Shown here: positions 45,812 to 54,559 of the stretch, in pieces
Layout: each line of letters starts with the position of its first letter
How positions within the stretch are numbered: position 1 is the stretch's first letter
Source of the DNA: Segetibacter koreensis DSM 18137
GTDB lineage: Bacteria; Bacteroidota; Bacteroidia; Chitinophagales; Chitinophagaceae
Assembly (NCBI RefSeq): GCF_000374045.1
Contig: NZ_KB893315.1
Coordinates: 270,843-334,842 of the forward strand
Direction of reading: 5' to 3'
DNA length: 64,000 nucleotides
Translations under genes and position numbers: made by a program
Notes under the pieces: generated by a model
What the model saw: only the letters and a program-made list of their open reading frames with translations
Database searches by the model: none
Told to the model about the DNA's origin: nothing

Positions 45812-47098
45812 TTATCTTGCTAAAAGATCAGGTTTCACTCTTGTTGGTGTATCCTTACCTGTAACAATACTTACTGCACTTATAGCTATAGATTTAATAA
45901 TTTCAGACATATTTTTTAAATCAAGCGTTTGTACCTCATCGCTTAGCTTATGATAATTGAGTTCGTTATCCATTTTAGAAGTTGATATGGTATGTGCGGG
46001 AACTCCCAGGCGTGCAAGTGTAGCGTTATCAGAGCGATAAAACAGATCTTGTTCAGGATAAGGATCGGGATAGAAAGCAAAATTACTTCCCTGCAAATTT
46101 TTTTGAAGGATTTCTCCCATATCAGATTTTTCAAATCCTGTGATATATGCTGAGTTGCTGCCCCACTTGCTTTCAGTTCCGATCATTTCAATGTTAAACA
46201 TTGCTTTCACCTCTAGCGGATCTACCTGCTGCGAAAAATATTGAGAGCCATATCCACCTAATTCTTCGGCTGTAAAAGCTGCAAAAATCAAAGTTCGTTC
46301 ATTATTCTTTGCTGCTTTATAATACCTTGCTAATGAGATGACAGCGGCAACACCAGAAGCATCATCATTAGCTCCATTATAAACCGAATCGTTATTTGTT
46401 GCTTTGTCAATGCCAAGATGATCGTAATGTGCAGAAAAAATTACTAGCTCATTTTTTCTGCTTTTCCCGGGTAAAACGCCAACAACATTTGCTGCCCGCT
46501 TTTCTGTAATTTCATTCTCAGATTTAATTACAAAGTCATCCCCGGTAAAATTACCTAATACAAAAACAATACTTTTGTCAGACTTAAATAAAAACTGTTT
46601 TCTGGCTGATAAACGACTGAAGGTTTTTGTCATACTGCTATCAATAAAAACGATCAGGTTTTCTTTTAGCTTAATAAAATCGCTGTATTGTTTACTAAGT
46701 TCTGCTGCTTGTTTTATATACACCTTTCTAAAACCAGACGTTGGAGTAATTGTAAGATCAGGCATACAAGTTAATGCAATAAGCCTTTTAGGATCAATAT
46801 ACTTACCATTGAAAGATGCAGAAATACTAATGGCTTTTGGACTTAATATGCTAAAGGTTTGTTTATAACTCTTTGTACCTTTTAAACTTTCAAGGCCTAT
46901 TTCTTTAAATTCATTACTTATAAAATTAGCCGCCTTCTCACTTCCCTGTGTAAAAGCTTTTCTGCCCTCCATACTATCGGCAGATAAAGTTGTTTCTATT
47001 CTTTTTACTTCTTTTTGATCAATAATAGCTTTAGAAAACTGAGCAAAGGATATAATTGTTACTGCAGTAAATAACAAACTCAAGAAATATCTCTTCAT
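45812..47098 (-). CDS. M28-family zinc aminopeptidase, exported
   Basis: The 428-residue protein has a signal peptide (MKRYFLSLLFTAVTIISFAQ). The M28 zinc ligands are visible: HYDHLG, NGANDDASG, FTAEELGGYGS, and the later IEMIG and HTISTSK segments. Residues about 100-210 carry an inserted domain between the N-terminus and the catalytic core. Role: extracellular or periplasmic aminopeptidase. It follows the response-regulator gene by 14 bases and is therefore probably part of the same operon as the two-component system, an unusual partner. Confidence 0.9.
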   Translation of the reverse strand: MKRYFLSLLFTAVTIISFAQFSKAIIDQKEVKRIETTLSADSMEGRKAFTQGSEKAANFISNEFKEIGLESLKGTKSYKQTFSILSPKAISISASFNGKYIDPKRLIALTCMPDLTITPTSGFRKVYIKQAAELSKQYSDFIKLKENLIVFIDSSMTKTFSRLSARKQFLFKSDKSIVFVLGNFTGDDFVIKSENEITEKRAANVVGVLPGKSRKNELVIFSAHYDHLGIDKATNNDSVYNGANDDASGVAAVISLARYYKAAKNNERTLIFAAFTAEELGGYGSQYFSQQVDPLEVKAMFNIEMIGTESKWGSNSAYITGFEKSDMGEILQKNLQGSNFAFYPDPYPEQDLFYRSDNATLARLGVPAHTISTSKMDNELNYHKLSDEVQTLDLKNMSEIIKSIAISAVSIVTGKDTPTRVKPDLLAR

Positions 47099-47112
47099 GC
47101 GGGCAAAGATAA

Positions 47113-47856
47113 TTATAAGCTCATCATTTCTTTGAACTTAACAGTTTGCCTGCGGCTGACCTCTATTTTTTCTCCACCTTTTAATTCAAGCAGCAAACCA
47201 CCATTAAAGTAAGGCTCTATTTTCTCTATCCACCTCATATTAATAATATGCTTACGATTAGCCCTAAAAAATACTTTATCATCCAATCTTTCTTCCAGCG
47301 AGTTAAGCGATTTCAGAATTAAGGGTTTGTTTGGACCAAAAAAAACTTTTGCATAGTTACCTACGCTTTCAAACAGGCGTATTTCATTCAGCTTTACAAA
47401 CCAGCATCTTTCGCCGTCTTTTACAAATACCTGGTCGTCATCGTTTAAAAGGCTACTGCGGGTAACGGTACCATTCAGGCTACCTGAAGAGGGTTCGTGA
47501 CTTTGGTCTTGCTGCACTTTTTGAATAGCATCTGCAAGCCGACGTGGTTCTATTGGTTTAAGTAAATAATCCAGTGCGTTTACTTCAAAGGCTTTTAAGG
47601 CAAATTCGTCATACGCAGTGGTAAATATGACTTTTGGAGCTCGATCAAGCTCTTCAAGCAGATCAAAGCCGGTTTTTCCCGGCATCTGAATATCAAGAAA
47701 AATAAGGTCAGGATTGTGTTTTTCGATTTTTTCAATCCCTTCCTGCACATTTGCAGCTTCATCAATCACTTCTATCTCATTAAACTCCTGCAATAATTTT
47801 TTAAGTTCATTTCGGGCTAATCTTTCGTCGTCTATGATAATAGTTCTGACAGACAT
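47113..47856 (-). CDS. LytTR-family response regulator
   Basis: The 247-residue protein has a receiver domain with the acidic pair DD at 9-10 and the phosphoacceptor D55 in LIFLDIQMPG, followed by a C-terminal LytTR DNA-binding domain (residues about 140-245, with RANRKHIINMRWIEKIEP). Family role: transcription control by phosphorylation. Its gene lies 75 bases downstream of a LytS-like histidine kinase gene and 14 bases upstream of an M28 peptidase gene, so the three are likely one transcript. Confidence 0.94.
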   Translation of the reverse strand: MSVRTIIIDDERLARNELKKLLQEFNEIEVIDEAANVQEGIEKIEKHNPDLIFLDIQMPGKTGFDLLEELDRAPKVIFTTAYDEFALKAFEVNALDYLLKPIEPRRLADAIQKVQQDQSHEPSSGSLNGTVTRSSLLNDDDQVFVKDGERCWFVKLNEIRLFESVGNYAKVFFGPNKPLILKSLNSLEERLDDKVFFRANRKHIINMRWIEKIEPYFNGGLLLELKGGEKIEVSRRQTVKFKEMMSL

Positions 47857-47931
47857 GTTATCAGGATTTATATGTTTATTTGGCGTAAGGTTAGTAAAAC
47901 ATGTTTTGTACTATACAAGGTTCCTTGAAAT

Positions 47932-48981
47932 TTAAATGCTGGCTGCAGGCATAGTTATAGTTGCCTGAACCATATCCTCGCTGGTATTTTTAATCTCAAA
48001 ATGAGCTTTTTCACCATACAACAACATCAAACGGCTCTGTGTGCTATAAAGGCCAAAACCTTCCGGATTAAAATCTCCGTTGATATGGCCGGTATTCTTA
48101 ACTATCAACTCGTGGTGTTGGTCTTTGAAGTCGGAAATAATTTTTATAACACCACCTTCCATTTTCTTACTTATACCATGTTTTATTGCATTTTCTACAA
48201 GAGTCTGTAACATCATTGGGGGTACCGGCTGATTTAGCGTGTTTTCAGCAATGCTAAATTCAATATTAAGCCTGTCTTCAAAACGAATGTGCTCTAAAGC
48301 GAGATAATCACGAACAATATTAAGTTCTTTTGATAATGGAGTAGTTTCGACCTTTTCCGCCTGCATGCTGCTTCTTAAAAGATTGCTTAGCTCAGTAATA
48401 GCCTTGCGGGCTCTTTCAGGATTTTCATCTACCAGCGCGCGGATACTGTTGAGCGCGTTAAAAATAAAATGGGGGTTTATATGAGCTTTAATAGTTTTTA
48501 GTTCGAGTTCCTTCACCAGGCTTTGCAATTTCACCTTATCAATTTGCTCCTGCTGGCTCTTCATGATGTAGTGATAGGTAAAATAAATCAGGTTCCAGAT
48601 AATGAGAAAAAGAAAACTACCAAAAGATGCTCGTAATGTTTTATTAATTAAACTATATTGGCGAAAAGCATCGCTTGTAAAATTGAGGGCATCTTCGAGG
48701 TAAATGCTGGCAAAAGCAAACAAAAATGAAGCACCGACGGTAATCAAAAACATACTGGTAATCTGGTTATCCAACCTTTTCTTCAAAATGCCTGCACGAT
48801 TAATGAAGGCCCGCATGAGATGTGTGATGATTATGCCAATGATTGCATCAAGAAAAAGAACTTTAAAAAAATCAGGTTGTTCTTTGGTACGAAGGGTAAT
48901 GTAGAAAAAAGTGTAAACAATAATATAAGTACTCCACCCGCCAATCTGACAAAGCCAGTATTTAGATATAGTTTTATTCAT
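47932..48981 (-). CDS. LytS-type sensor histidine kinase
   Basis: The 349-residue protein has four hydrophobic segments in its first 135 residues (e.g. GWSTYIIVYTFFYITL), a cytoplasmic coiled coil and a His_kinase domain (PF06580) with H171 in NPHFIFNALNS. The HATPase part contains VPPMMLQTLVENAIKHG (N box) and a GLYSTQSRL glycine box. Role: signal-driven kinase for the following LytTR regulator. The signal is unknown; there is no periplasmic sensor domain, so sensing is probably within the membrane. Confidence 0.92.
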   Translation of the reverse strand: MNKTISKYWLCQIGGWSTYIIVYTFFYITLRTKEQPDFFKVLFLDAIIGIIITHLMRAFINRAGILKKRLDNQITSMFLITVGASFLFAFASIYLEDALNFTSDAFRQYSLINKTLRASFGSFLFLIIWNLIYFTYHYIMKSQQEQIDKVKLQSLVKELELKTIKAHINPHFIFNALNSIRALVDENPERARKAITELSNLLRSSMQAEKVETTPLSKELNIVRDYLALEHIRFEDRLNIEFSIAENTLNQPVPPMMLQTLVENAIKHGISKKMEGGVIKIISDFKDQHHELIVKNTGHINGDFNPEGFGLYSTQSRLMLLYGEKAHFEIKNTSEDMVQATITMPAASI

Positions 48982-49165
48982 ACAATAAAAGTAGATAAAT
49001 ATAAGTTTATATACAACGGCATTTGATTAGTGGTTAAAAAAGCGTTTGATTGGTTTTATAAATATAAGTTTTTTGTTAAAACTTTCTATCAGCAAAAATT
49101 GTTATAGTTAAGATTGTTATAAAAGTAACTTATATTAATCCCTTAATTTTACAAAAAAGAACAGG

Positions 49166-51112
49166 ATGGAAATTTCCCCGGGAGAGTTGTTGAAAGCGAT
49201 TAACAGTCCGGCTGATCTCAAAAATCTAAGCCGCGAACAACTGCACAAGGTATGCGATGAATTAAGGCAGTATATTATTGATATCGTAAGTGTTCATGGT
49301 GGCCATTTTGCCGCCAGTCTCGGGGTGGTTGAGCTTACAGTTGCTTTGCATTATATATATAATACACCCTATGATCAATTGGTGTGGGATGTAGGCCACC
49401 AGGCATACGGACATAAAATATTAACTGGCCGGCGCGACAATTTTTACACCAACCGCAAGTATCATGGTCTTAGTGGGTTTCCAAAACGCGGCGAGAGTGA
49501 GTACGATACTTTTGGCGTTGGACATTCCTCCACTTCTATATCTGCGGCCCTGGGTATGGCAATGGCCGCAAAGTATAAAGGGGAAACTGACCGAAAATCA
49601 GTTGCTATAATTGGCGATGGAGCTATGACGGCAGGAATGGCTTTTGAAGCTATGAATCATGCAGGAGTAGCGGACAGTGATGTTTTGATTATTTTGAACG
49701 ATAACTGTATGAGCATAGACCCAAATGTAGGTGCTCTGAAAGAATATCTTACCGACATAACCCTATCTCCTACTTACAATAAATTTAAAGATGACGTATG
49801 GAAAGCACTGGGGAAATTACCGGTGGGAAAGGGCTTTACCCGCTCTATGGCTCACAAGGTTGCTGAAAGCCTGAAAGGTATGATGAGCAGTAGTGCTAAC
49901 TTATTTGAATCATTGAAACTAAGGTATTTTGGACCTATAGACGGCCATAATATTATAAAGCTGGTTGATACGCTGAAGGATTTAAGAGAAATTCCGGGGC
50001 CGAAGATTTTACACATCATTACAAAAAAAGGAAAAGGTTATTCTCTTGCCGAAAAAGACCAAACTAAATGGCATGCGCCGGGATTATTTGATAAAATAAC
50101 CGGAGAAATTGTAAAAAAGAAATTTGATTCACCACAGCCACCAAAATACCAGGACGTATTTGGTCTTAGTATAATTGAACTCGCAGAACAAAATGACAAA
50201 ATAATGGGTGTAACCCCGGCAATGCCCAGCGGGTCTTCCTTGAAATTCATGATGAATAAAATGCCGGACCGTTCTTTTGACGTAGGCATATGTGAACAGC
50301 ATGCTGTAACATTAAGCGCAGGGTTAGCCACACAGGGGTTACGTGTTTTCTGCAATATTTATTCGTCGTTTATGCAACGGGCATTTGACCAGGTGGTACA
50401 TGATGTCGCTATTCAAAAATTACCGGTTATCATGTGTCTCGACAGGGCTGGCCTTGTCGGTGAAGACGGGCCAACACATCACGGCGCATATGATATCGCT
50501 TATTTGCGTTGCATTCCTAACATGGTAATTAGCGCTCCTATGAACGAATCTGAGTTGCGCAACCTAATGTATACTGCACAACTCGAAAGCAATCAACTCC
50601 CATTTGTTATTCGATACCCACGTGGCGAAGGCGTATTAATAAACTGGAAAACGCCATTTGAAGAAATAACTATAGGTAAAGGCAGAAAGTTAAAAGACGG
50701 AGAAGATGTAGCTATTGTTAGTTTGGGACATCCCGGAAATTTTGCAACTGCCGCTATCCGGGAACTAAAAACCCAGGGATTGAACCCGGCCCACTACGAT
50801 ATGAGGTTTGCAAAACCGCTTGATGAAGAACTGCTGCACGAAATATTTTCAAAGTTTGATAAAATTGTAACTGTAGAAGACGGTACAGTGGTGGGCGGCT
50901 TTGGTAGTGCAATACTGGAATTTATGACTATGCACGGGTATAAAGCAGACGTGAAAATACTTGGAATACCGGACCGGATTGTAGAACATGGCACTCCAAA
51001 AGAATTGCACAAAGAATGCGGATATGATGCGCAAGGCATTGCAGAAGCCGTACGGGCAATGGTTAAAACCACTACGTATACTATAGAACCAAGATTTATT
51101 GAGTTGCAATAG
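49166..51112 (+). CDS. dxs: 1-deoxy-D-xylulose-5-phosphate synthase
   Basis: The 648-residue thiamine-diphosphate enzyme shows DVGHQAYGHKILTGR, the GVGHSSTSISAALG loop, the ThDP motif GDGAMTAGMAFEAMNHAG with ILNDN, and DRAGLVGEDGPTHHG in the pyrimidine domain. Role: first step of the MEP pathway to isoprenoids. It stands alone on the plus strand with an aacagg ribosome site before ATG 49166; neighbours belong to other pathways. Confidence 0.96.
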   Translation: MEISPGELLKAINSPADLKNLSREQLHKVCDELRQYIIDIVSVHGGHFAASLGVVELTVALHYIYNTPYDQLVWDVGHQAYGHKILTGRRDNFYTNRKYHGLSGFPKRGESEYDTFGVGHSSTSISAALGMAMAAKYKGETDRKSVAIIGDGAMTAGMAFEAMNHAGVADSDVLIILNDNCMSIDPNVGALKEYLTDITLSPTYNKFKDDVWKALGKLPVGKGFTRSMAHKVAESLKGMMSSSANLFESLKLRYFGPIDGHNIIKLVDTLKDLREIPGPKILHIITKKGKGYSLAEKDQTKWHAPGLFDKITGEIVKKKFDSPQPPKYQDVFGLSIIELAEQNDKIMGVTPAMPSGSSLKFMMNKMPDRSFDVGICEQHAVTLSAGLATQGLRVFCNIYSSFMQRAFDQVVHDVAIQKLPVIMCLDRAGLVGEDGPTHHGAYDIAYLRCIPNMVISAPMNESELRNLMYTAQLESNQLPFVIRYPRGEGVLINWKTPFEEITIGKGRKLKDGEDVAIVSLGHPGNFATAAIRELKTQGLNPAHYDMRFAKPLDEELLHEIFSKFDKIVTVEDGTVVGGFGSAILEFMTMHGYKADVKILGIPDRIVEHGTPKELHKECGYDAQGIAEAVRAMVKTTTYTIEPRFIELQ

Positions 51113-51223
51113 CTGAATTAATAAACTTTTACTGCTATAAGCTAATCTTTAAAGAAGTTAGGAATGAAGGAGATGAGAGTAAAAATGCATCTGCTTTTTA
51201 GAAGTAAAGGAGAAATTATTGCC

Positions 51224-51718
51224 TTACAATCCTGCACTTGCATATTTATAGTTAAGGTTTGATACTTCTACAGAACCATCTTCGTTTACGAGATATATTC
51301 TAAAGTAAAGGTCATTAGTCGAAAAGTAATCGTTAAGCTTTTTTATGATTGCCTGGTAGCGGCCAACATTTGGAACCGCCATAGCTACCTCTGAATTATC
51401 GCTGAGACTGAAGTTTATAAACGAATTAAAAAGAGCCTCAGTAAACCAGCTTTTTACGTTTGTGTTTTTAGCAGGAACAGTCTCGCGTGTGACAGGATGA
51501 TAATAAAATGGAAATCCTTTGACTTCTATCACCTCTTTTTTAAAAAATTTAGAAGCTATGATTACTCTTCCGGTTTTTTCGGTTTCTTTTGGGGAGTGAC
51601 TCTTCTGAACCTTATACCCGTTTTCCTTTAAAAAATTTACTACGCTGTTATAAATAAATTCTTCAGAATACCAATCAACAGATTTGGTTGCAATATTGGA
51701 TAATACTTGAATTTCCAT
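51224..51718 (-). CDS. Protein of unknown function with a PD-(D/E)XK-like core
   Basis: The 164-residue protein has no signal peptide or membrane helix. Residues about 20-75 read as a helix (SEEFIYNSVVNFLKENGYKV), then two strands with RVIIASKFF and EVIEVKGFPF, the layout of restriction-endonuclease-like folds with E-V-K. However the usual acidic residue before the strand is missing, so catalysis is doubtful. The remainder (SWFTEALFNSFINF, VPNVGRYQAI) is also found in restriction-like proteins. Role unknown. It is close to the YraN gene (also PD-(D/E)XK), 375 bases away on the same strand. Confidence 0.7.
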   Translation of the reverse strand: MEIQVLSNIATKSVDWYSEEFIYNSVVNFLKENGYKVQKSHSPKETEKTGRVIIASKFFKKEVIEVKGFPFYYHPVTRETVPAKNTNVKSWFTEALFNSFINFSLSDNSEVAMAVPNVGRYQAIIKKLNDYFSTNDLYFRIYLVNEDGSVEVSNLNYKYASAGL

Positions 51719-52093
51719 ATAAAATAGTATATCGATAAGTGAGACGAGGACTACAAGATCCTCAAAAGCAGTTTAAAATTGATTGACCAGCCTTTTTTAA
51801 AATTCAAACTGCTTCTTCACTAATAAGACCAAAAAAAAGCCCATTCTGCTGCATTAATAATTGAAATTAATAGTTTATGATTATGTGTTTTTATTAGTAA
51901 GTAAGCTATTCAACCATACACTTTCACCTGTTAAGAACTTCGGCTTACTACTTTTTTCGATTGTTTTTTTTCCAAATTCCGTTTGAGTTGCAGATCGTAA
52001 AAATCAACTTAAGATTTTAATCTTATGGATACATTTTCCTGCTTTTCCCAAAAAACCTAATACGTAAAAAATCAGGTTCTATTGCGCCAGTCA
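51719..52093. other. Noncoding stretch between the 51224 gene and yraN
   Basis: About 375 bases that hold the yraN terminator near 52054-52078 and presumably the promoter of the 51224 gene. A 16-codon minus-strand frame (MQQNGLFF then GLISEEAV) exists in it but looks like chance. No RNA gene is recognised. Confidence 0.4.
52054..52078 (-). terminator. Probable terminator after yraN
   Basis: On the minus strand AACCTGA pairs with TTAGGTT (one G-T pair) with an 11-base loop and runs into six T. Confidence 0.5.
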
Positions 52094-52447
52094 CTACAAG
52101 TACACATCCTGGTTAAACCAGTAATCTACTCCATCAGGTTTATATAAAATAGCAAGTACATCAAACTGTATCCATTTCCAACCTGGATTTGCATGTTGAT
52201 ATTGCTCAGCCGCATCTTTCAGATTTTTCATCTTTTGTTTATTAATGCTTTCTTCAGGGTTGCCAAACTGTGTACTCCGGCGAGTTTTTACTTCTATAAA
52301 ATGCAACGTATCATCCTTTTCGGCAATGATATCGACCTCAAGATGACGGTACCGCCAATTCTCCTGCCTTATTTTATAGCCATGTTGGGTCAGCCACTCT
52401 ACGGCTAATTTTTCACCCATTTCGCCCGTTTCATTGTGCTGTGCCAT
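52094..52447 (-). CDS. yraN: YraN-family (UPF0102) nuclease-like protein
   Basis: The 117-residue protein is typical UPF0102: GEMGEKLAVEWLTQHGYKI, then the PD-(D/E)XK elements LEVDIIAEK and FIEVKTR, and the downstream SINKQKMKNL segment. Acidic and Lys residues of the nuclease core are intact. Function is not established, but a role in nucleic-acid processing or natural competence is discussed for related proteins. Its start diverges from manA. Confidence 0.88.
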   Translation of the reverse strand: MAQHNETGEMGEKLAVEWLTQHGYKIRQENWRYRHLEVDIIAEKDDTLHFIEVKTRRSTQFGNPEESINKQKMKNLKDAAEQYQHANPGWKWIQFDVLAILYKPDGVDYWFNQDVYL

Positions 52448-52489
52448 ATTGTTATTATTTTCGGTTTTTTTAAAAATACTTTAAACCAA

Positions 52490-53668
52490 GTGAAACATAA
52501 AATTTTTAAGCTACAAGGTAAAGTGCAACACTATGCATGGGGCGGCTACGAATTTATTCCATCTTTATTAGGATTTGAAAACACTGATCATAAACCGTAT
52601 GCAGAATATTGGATGGGTGCACATCCTAGTGCTTCCGGAATGCTCGAAACGGAAGAAGGTTTACAATCGTGGTACGATTTAATTCAACGCGAGCCTATAA
52701 AGCACCTTGGTAAAAAAGTATACCAGCGCTTTGGTGAGCTACCTTATCTTTTTAAGGTGCTTGATGTAAATGAAATGCTTTCCATCCAGGTTCATCCGAC
52801 CAAAGAGGAAGCGAGAAAAGGGTTTGAAAGAGAAGAAGCTGCGGGTGTGCCTATACAAGCGTCACATCGTAACTATAAAGACAAAAACCACAAACCTGAA
52901 GTGATGGTTGCTTTAGGAGATTTTTGGTTGTTGCACGGTTTCAAAAAGGAAGATGAGTTACAGCAAACATTAAATTCTATTCCGGAATTTGATTTTTTGG
53001 CTAAAGTTTTTGCTGCCGATGGTTATTATGGTTTATATAAGATGGTAATGGAAATGCCCCCGAACGAGGCAGACGAATTGCTACTTCCGTTAATCGAAAG
53101 AGAAATTGCCGCCGAACATTCAAAAGACCAACCCGGTTACTGGGTTTCTAAACTATATAACGGCATTTTGCCTGCCGGCAACGTAGACAGAGGAATTTTC
53201 TCCATTTACTTTTTCAATATTGTAGAGCTAAAAAAAGGTGAAGGAATTTACCAGGGAGCAGGTGTTCCACATGCTTACCTTGAAGGGCAAAATGTGGAAC
53301 TGATGGCAAATAGCGACAACGTTCTTCGCGGAGGACTAACGCCTAAGCATATTGATGTTCCGGAATTGTTGAAACATATTGTTTTTGAGGGTGTAAAGCC
53401 TAACATCTTAGCAGGAAATGAATTAGAACATGAAATACACTATCCCTTACCTGCTGAAGACTTTGGTATCAGTGCCGTTAATTTAGAATATGGCCGGGAA
53501 TACGTCTCTACATCTACATCTGCCGAAATTTTTCTTATTATGAAAGGCGAGATCCATTGTGACCATTTAAATTTGAAAAGAGGAGAAGTATTCGTCGTTT
53601 TACCAGATACAGAATATACCATTCGCGGAATTGAAGATGCCAGTTTATTCAAGGCTTTTGTTCCTTAA
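52490..53668 (+). CDS. manA: Mannose-6-phosphate isomerase, class I
   Basis: The protein has 392 residues from GTG 52490; the longer frame starts at GTG 52436 inside the yraN start region and has no family character. It reads IFKLQGKVQHYAWGGYEFIP at its N-terminus. Zinc ligands are visible in SIQVHPTKEEA, NHKPEVMVAL and GAGVPHAYLEG. Role: interconverts fructose-6-phosphate and mannose-6-phosphate for GDP-mannose or mannose breakdown. The fructan locus 1.5 kb away makes fructose-6-phosphate, but the genes are not an operon. Confidence 0.9.
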   Translation: MKHKIFKLQGKVQHYAWGGYEFIPSLLGFENTDHKPYAEYWMGAHPSASGMLETEEGLQSWYDLIQREPIKHLGKKVYQRFGELPYLFKVLDVNEMLSIQVHPTKEEARKGFEREEAAGVPIQASHRNYKDKNHKPEVMVALGDFWLLHGFKKEDELQQTLNSIPEFDFLAKVFAADGYYGLYKMVMEMPPNEADELLLPLIEREIAAEHSKDQPGYWVSKLYNGILPAGNVDRGIFSIYFFNIVELKKGEGIYQGAGVPHAYLEGQNVELMANSDNVLRGGLTPKHIDVPELLKHIVFEGVKPNILAGNELEHEIHYPLPAEDFGISAVNLEYGREYVSTSTSAEIFLIMKGEIHCDHLNLKRGEVFVVLPDTEYTIRGIEDASLFKAFVP

Positions 53669-53738
53669 TAATACTAGAGTAACAACTTTAATTCTGATGG
53701 TAATAACGGCAGGATCATCAATACCTGAAATTTTTAAT

Positions 53739-53746
53739 TAATTTTG
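53739..53746 (+). promoter_or_regulatory. Candidate -7 box for the 53767 gene
   Basis: TAATTTTG matches TAnnTTTG, 20 bases before the ATG; no -33 element seen. Confidence 0.45.
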
Positions 53747-53766
53747 TAATCAATAAGAATAAACAA

Positions 53767-54339
53767 ATGAACAGACAAAACAAAACACTAGTGCTGTCAG
53801 CAGGCTTACTAATAATTGCAGCCGCTTTTACGAGATTGTTTCCGCACTATCCAAACTTTACTGCTATTGGAGCAATGGCCGTTTTTGGTGGTTCGGTTAT
53901 CAAAGACAAAAAACTGGCGTTTTTACTGCCCCTTGGTGCTATGCTGTTATCTGATATTTGCCTGCAACTTTTGACCTCTACCAAAGGTTTTTATGGCACT
54001 TCTCAATATTTTGTATATGCAGCTTTTATTATAATTACCGCGCTTGCAACTCTTATGCAAAAAAGGTCTGTAAGCAATATCGCTTTAGCCGCTGTATGGA
54101 GCGGTGCTATTTTCTTCGTCGTCTCAAACTTTGGGGTTTGGCTTAGCAGCGATTTTTATCCTAAAAGTCTGGCGGGATTAGCGGGCTGCTACTCAGCTGC
54201 GATTCCTTTTTATAAAAACGAATTATTCGGCAATTTCATATTGAACTCTATAATGGGAAATGTGTTCTATTCAACCTTATTATTTGGCGCTTATTACGTC
54301 ATGGAAAGAAAAGCAATCTTGCAGAAAGCAATTGCTTAA
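53767..54339 (+). CDS. DUF6580-like integral membrane protein
   Basis: The 190-residue protein has about five membrane helices and starts with a signal-anchor-like helix followed by RLFPHYPNFTAIGAMAVFGG, a pattern I associate with DUF6580, whose fold resembles ECF transporter S components. The second block is LAFLLPLGAMLLSDICLQLL. Possible role: substrate binding for a vitamin or nutrient transporter, but no ATPase module is nearby. A strong terminator follows. Confidence 0.75.
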   Translation: MNRQNKTLVLSAGLLIIAAAFTRLFPHYPNFTAIGAMAVFGGSVIKDKKLAFLLPLGAMLLSDICLQLLTSTKGFYGTSQYFVYAAFIIITALATLMQKRSVSNIALAAVWSGAIFFVVSNFGVWLSSDFYPKSLAGLAGCYSAAIPFYKNELFGNFILNSIMGNVFYSTLLFGAYYVMERKAILQKAIA

Positions 54340-54348
54340 AGAGATTTA

Positions 54349-54390
54349 CGATAAAAAAAATTCCGCTGAAAGGCGGAATTTTTTTTATCG
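54349..54390. terminator. Perfect 18-bp bidirectional terminator
   Basis: 54349-54366 and 54373-54390 are exact reverse complements with a 6-base loop; the inner GC stem is flanked by A and T runs on each side, so it can stop transcription from both strands. Confidence 0.88.
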
Positions 54391-54559
54391 TACTATTCAT
54401 ACATAGTAATGTACTTGTTCTAAAATCGAAAACGTTTGTGTTAGCTGTCAGGCATCTTTATTAGAATTATCTCCAGTAAGAGTTCGACTTGAATAGAGTC
54501 GAGTTAGCTACCATTAACTTCTCCATAATCAAAACTACCCATATCTAACTATTCAGTTT

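Noticed and set aside
51790-51860. 16-codon minus-strand frame (MQQNGLFF...)
   Set aside because: Too short, no ribosome site, and in a poorly conserved-looking gap; probably chance.
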